From Deltaproteobacteria bacterium (GTDB lineage Bacteria > Desulfobacterota > Desulfuromonadia > Desulfuromonadales > Geopsychrobacteraceae), in the NCBI GenBank assembly GCA_009993495.1, contig JAACTI010000250.1, forward strand, positions 1 through 24,384: 24,384 bases of DNA, written 5' to 3'. The translations under genes and the position numbers were made by a program. This document shows positions 22,488 to 24,384 of the stretch, in pieces. Under the pieces are notes generated by a model. The model saw only the letters and a program-made list of their open reading frames with translations, ran no database searches and was not told the DNA's origin. Every line of letters starts with the position of its first letter. The stretch's first letter is position 1.

Positions 22488-24384
22488 ATGGAAACGCACT
22501 ATAACCCCGGCAAAATTGAAGAAAAATGGCAAGCTCTGTGGGCCGAAAATCAGAGTTTTAAAACTGCTGACTATACCGATAAAACCAACTATTACCTGTT
22601 GGAAATGTTTCCTTATCCTTCGGGTCGTATTCATATGGGTCACGTCCGCAACTACGCGATCGGTGATGTGGTGGCGCGTTTCAAGCGCTTGCAGGGGTTT
22701 AACGTTCTCCATCCCATGGGCTGGGACGCCTTCGGTATGCCTGCTGAAAATGCGGCGATTGACCATGGCACCCACCCCGGCAAGTGGACCTATGAAAATA
22801 TTGCCAATATGCGGGTTCAACTCAAAAGGATGGGCCTCAGTTACGATTGGTCGCGTGAATTTGCCACCTGCGATGTCGCTTACTACCGCTGGGAACAGCT
22901 GATTTTTTTGCGTATGCTCGAAAAGGGCCTAGCCTACAAGAAGACCTCCCAGGTGAATTGGTGTCACGACTGTCAGACGGTTCTCGCCAATGAACAGGTT
23001 GAAGATGGGTGCTGCTGGCGCTGCGGTCATGCCGTTAAGCAGAAAGAACTCGATCAGTGGTTTTTCCGCATTACCGCTTACGCCGATGAATTGCTCGCTG
23101 AAACGGAAAATCTCAAAGGTTGGCCTGAGAATGTGTTGGCCATGCAACGTAACTGGATTGGCAAGAGTTTCGGTTGTGAAATCGATTTTCAGCTCAAAGA
23201 CAGCGACGAGTTGATCAAGGTGTTTACGACCCGCCCCGACACTCTTTACGGGGCGACCTTTATGAGTTTGGCTCCCGAGCATCCCCTGGTTGAAACTCTG
23301 GTAACTGCCGATCGCCAGGCCGAGGTTGCGGCATTTGTGGAAGAAGTTGCGCGTCAGGATAAAATTGATCGCACCAGTGGTGACCTGGAAAAGAAAGGCA
23401 TCTTTACCGGCAGTTATTGCACCAATCCCCTGACCGGTGAAGACCTCCCGGTTTTTCTGGCCAACTTTGTTTTAATGGATTACGGCACCGGGGCCGTCAT
23501 GGCCGTGCCGGCCCATGATCAGCGCGATTTCGAGTTTGCGCGCAAATATCAATTGCCGATCCGGGTCGTGATCCAACCTGAGGGCGAAAGCCTGCGGGCC
23601 GAAAATCTGGCTGAAGCCATGACCGGCCCCGGCGAACTGGTGAATTCGGAACAGTTTAACGGCATGCGCAATGACGCGGCCAAGGCAGAAATTACCCATT
23701 TTTTGAACCAACGGCAGCAGGGTCGTCAAACGATCAATTACCGTCTGCGTGACTGGGGCGTGTCACGTCAGCGTTATTGGGGAACGCCCATTCCGGTCAT
23801 CTACTGTGAAACCTGCGGTACGGTGCCGGTTCCAGAAAAAGATTTGCCCGTCACCCTGCCCATGGATGTCGAAATTACCGGCGAAGGCGGCAGCCCTCTG
23901 GCCCGTCATCAGCAATTTCTTCAAGTCGATTGCCCGCGTTGTGGCGCGCCAGCCCGGCGCGAGAGCGATACTTTCGATACCTTTGTGGAAAGTTCCTGGT
24001 ATTTTGCCCGTTATACCTGTCCCCATGAAGATCAGGCACCCCTCAAGAGTGAACTGGTCAATCAGTGGCTGCCGGTTGATCAATATATCGGCGGGGTTGA
24101 ACATGCGGTTATGCATCTTTTGTACGCGCGTTTTTTCACCAAGGTATTGCGTGACCTTGATCTGCTGAAGGCCGATGAACCCTTTACCAATCTCCTCACC
24201 CAGGGGATGGTCTGCATGGAGTCCCAACGTTGCAAAACCCACGGCTGGCTTTATCCGGAAGAGGTGGTCGATGGTCTTTGTGGGCAATGTCAGCAGCCGG
24301 TGGTGCTTGGCCGCACCGAAAAAATGAGCAAATCGAAGAAAAACGTGGTGGATCCCGACGCCCTCATCAAGCGCTATGGCGCTG
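22488..24384 (+). CDS. leuS: Leucine--tRNA ligase (3' end beyond the window)
   Basis: The first 632 codons of a class Ia leucyl-tRNA synthetase, which is usually 820-870 residues long. The HIGH-type motif HMGH is at residues 49-52 (PYPSGRIHMGHVRNYAIGD). A zinc-type knuckle (CHDC...CWRC) and a second one (CETC...CPRC) are visible. The CP1 editing domain lies at about 225-415 and contains TTRPDTLYGATF, the threonine-rich region used to clear mischarged tRNA. KMSKS is at 612-616 (RTEKMSKSKKNVVDP). The ATG at 22488 has AGAGG at 22476-22480. The anticodon-binding and C-terminal domains lie outside the window. No frameshift is seen. Confidence 0.97.
   Translation, partial: METHYNPGKIEEKWQALWAENQSFKTADYTDKTNYYLLEMFPYPSGRIHMGHVRNYAIGDVVARFKRLQGFNVLHPMGWDAFGMPAENAAIDHGTHPGKWTYENIANMRVQLKRMGLSYDWSREFATCDVAYYRWEQLIFLRMLEKGLAYKKTSQVNWCHDCQTVLANEQVEDGCCWRCGHAVKQKELDQWFFRITAYADELLAETENLKGWPENVLAMQRNWIGKSFGCEIDFQLKDSDELIKVFTTRPDTLYGATFMSLAPEHPLVETLVTADRQAEVAAFVEEVARQDKIDRTSGDLEKKGIFTGSYCTNPLTGEDLPVFLANFVLMDYGTGAVMAVPAHDQRDFEFARKYQLPIRVVIQPEGESLRAENLAEAMTGPGELVNSEQFNGMRNDAAKAEITHFLNQRQQGRQTINYRLRDWGVSRQRYWGTPIPVIYCETCGTVPVPEKDLPVTLPMDVEITGEGGSPLARHQQFLQVDCPRCGAPARRESDTFDTFVESSWYFARYTCPHEDQAPLKSELVNQWLPVDQYIGGVEHAVMHLLYARFFTKVLRDLDLLKADEPFTNLLTQGMVCMESQRCKTHGWLYPEEVVDGLCGQCQQPVVLGRTEKMSKSKKNVVDPDALIKRYGA

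Noticed and set aside
1..24384. Search for mobile elements, CRISPR arrays, tRNA or rRNA genes
   Set aside because: No transposase, integrase, regularly spaced repeats or RNA-gene signatures seen; coding is nearly continuous.

Overview
The window looks like chromosomal DNA of a Desulfuromonadia-type bacterium (Geobacter/Desulfuromonas/Pelobacter relatives, former Deltaproteobacteria). This rests on recalled gene order and protein style, not on a search: tmk-holB-ricT(PSP1)-metG-TatD/radical-SAM fusion on one strand, diverging from rnc-era-der, with many two-component proteins and a PATAN (DUF4388) regulator. Coding density is high. I see no insertion sequence, prophage, CRISPR array, tRNA or rRNA gene.

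Left part (1-6547, minus strand): a compact six-gene run reading right to left: tmk, holB, ricT, metG, a TatD nuclease fused to a radical SAM domain, and a small GGDEF protein. tmk/holB overlap, metG nearly abuts the fusion gene, and all gaps are short, so one operon is likely. A good sigma-70-like promoter lies at 6625-6653 (minus). The first four genes are housekeeping (dTMP synthesis, clamp loading, an Fe-S type RNA-processing factor, Met-tRNA charging).

Middle left (6867-9858, plus strand): rnc, era and der, covering RNA processing and ribosome assembly, from a promoter at 6721-6749. rnc and era overlap. The 319-bp tmk-rnc gap holds the two divergent promoters.

Middle and right (9928-22039, plus strand): a chemosensory (Che) cluster of twelve genes: PATAN-REC-GAF-like regulator, CheY-like, CheA, ExeA/MshM-like AAA ATPase, CheW, CheY-like, CheW, zinc-ribbon pseudo-receiver, large HEAT-repeat protein, CheR, CheB and CheY-like. 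No chemoreceptor (MCP), CheD, CheC/CheX or CheZ and no flagellar gene is present. With two CheWs, three stand-alone receivers, a PATAN regulator and an ExeA-like ATPase, the array probably controls something other than flagellar swimming, possibly type IV pili or a surface/envelope process. That is inference. The cluster, especially its non-Che members, is the best candidate here for an under-described system.

Right end (22137-24384): infA with a TTG start and its own promoter, a terminator-like hairpin, then leuS, which runs off the window after about 632 codons.

For several genes the longest open frame is not the likely start. I give the start supported by family N-termini and ribosome-binding sites: tmk 6547, holB 5901, rnc 6867, era 7585, ExeA-like 14088, CheB 20445, TatD fusion 2146, PATAN regulator 9928, first CheY 11661.
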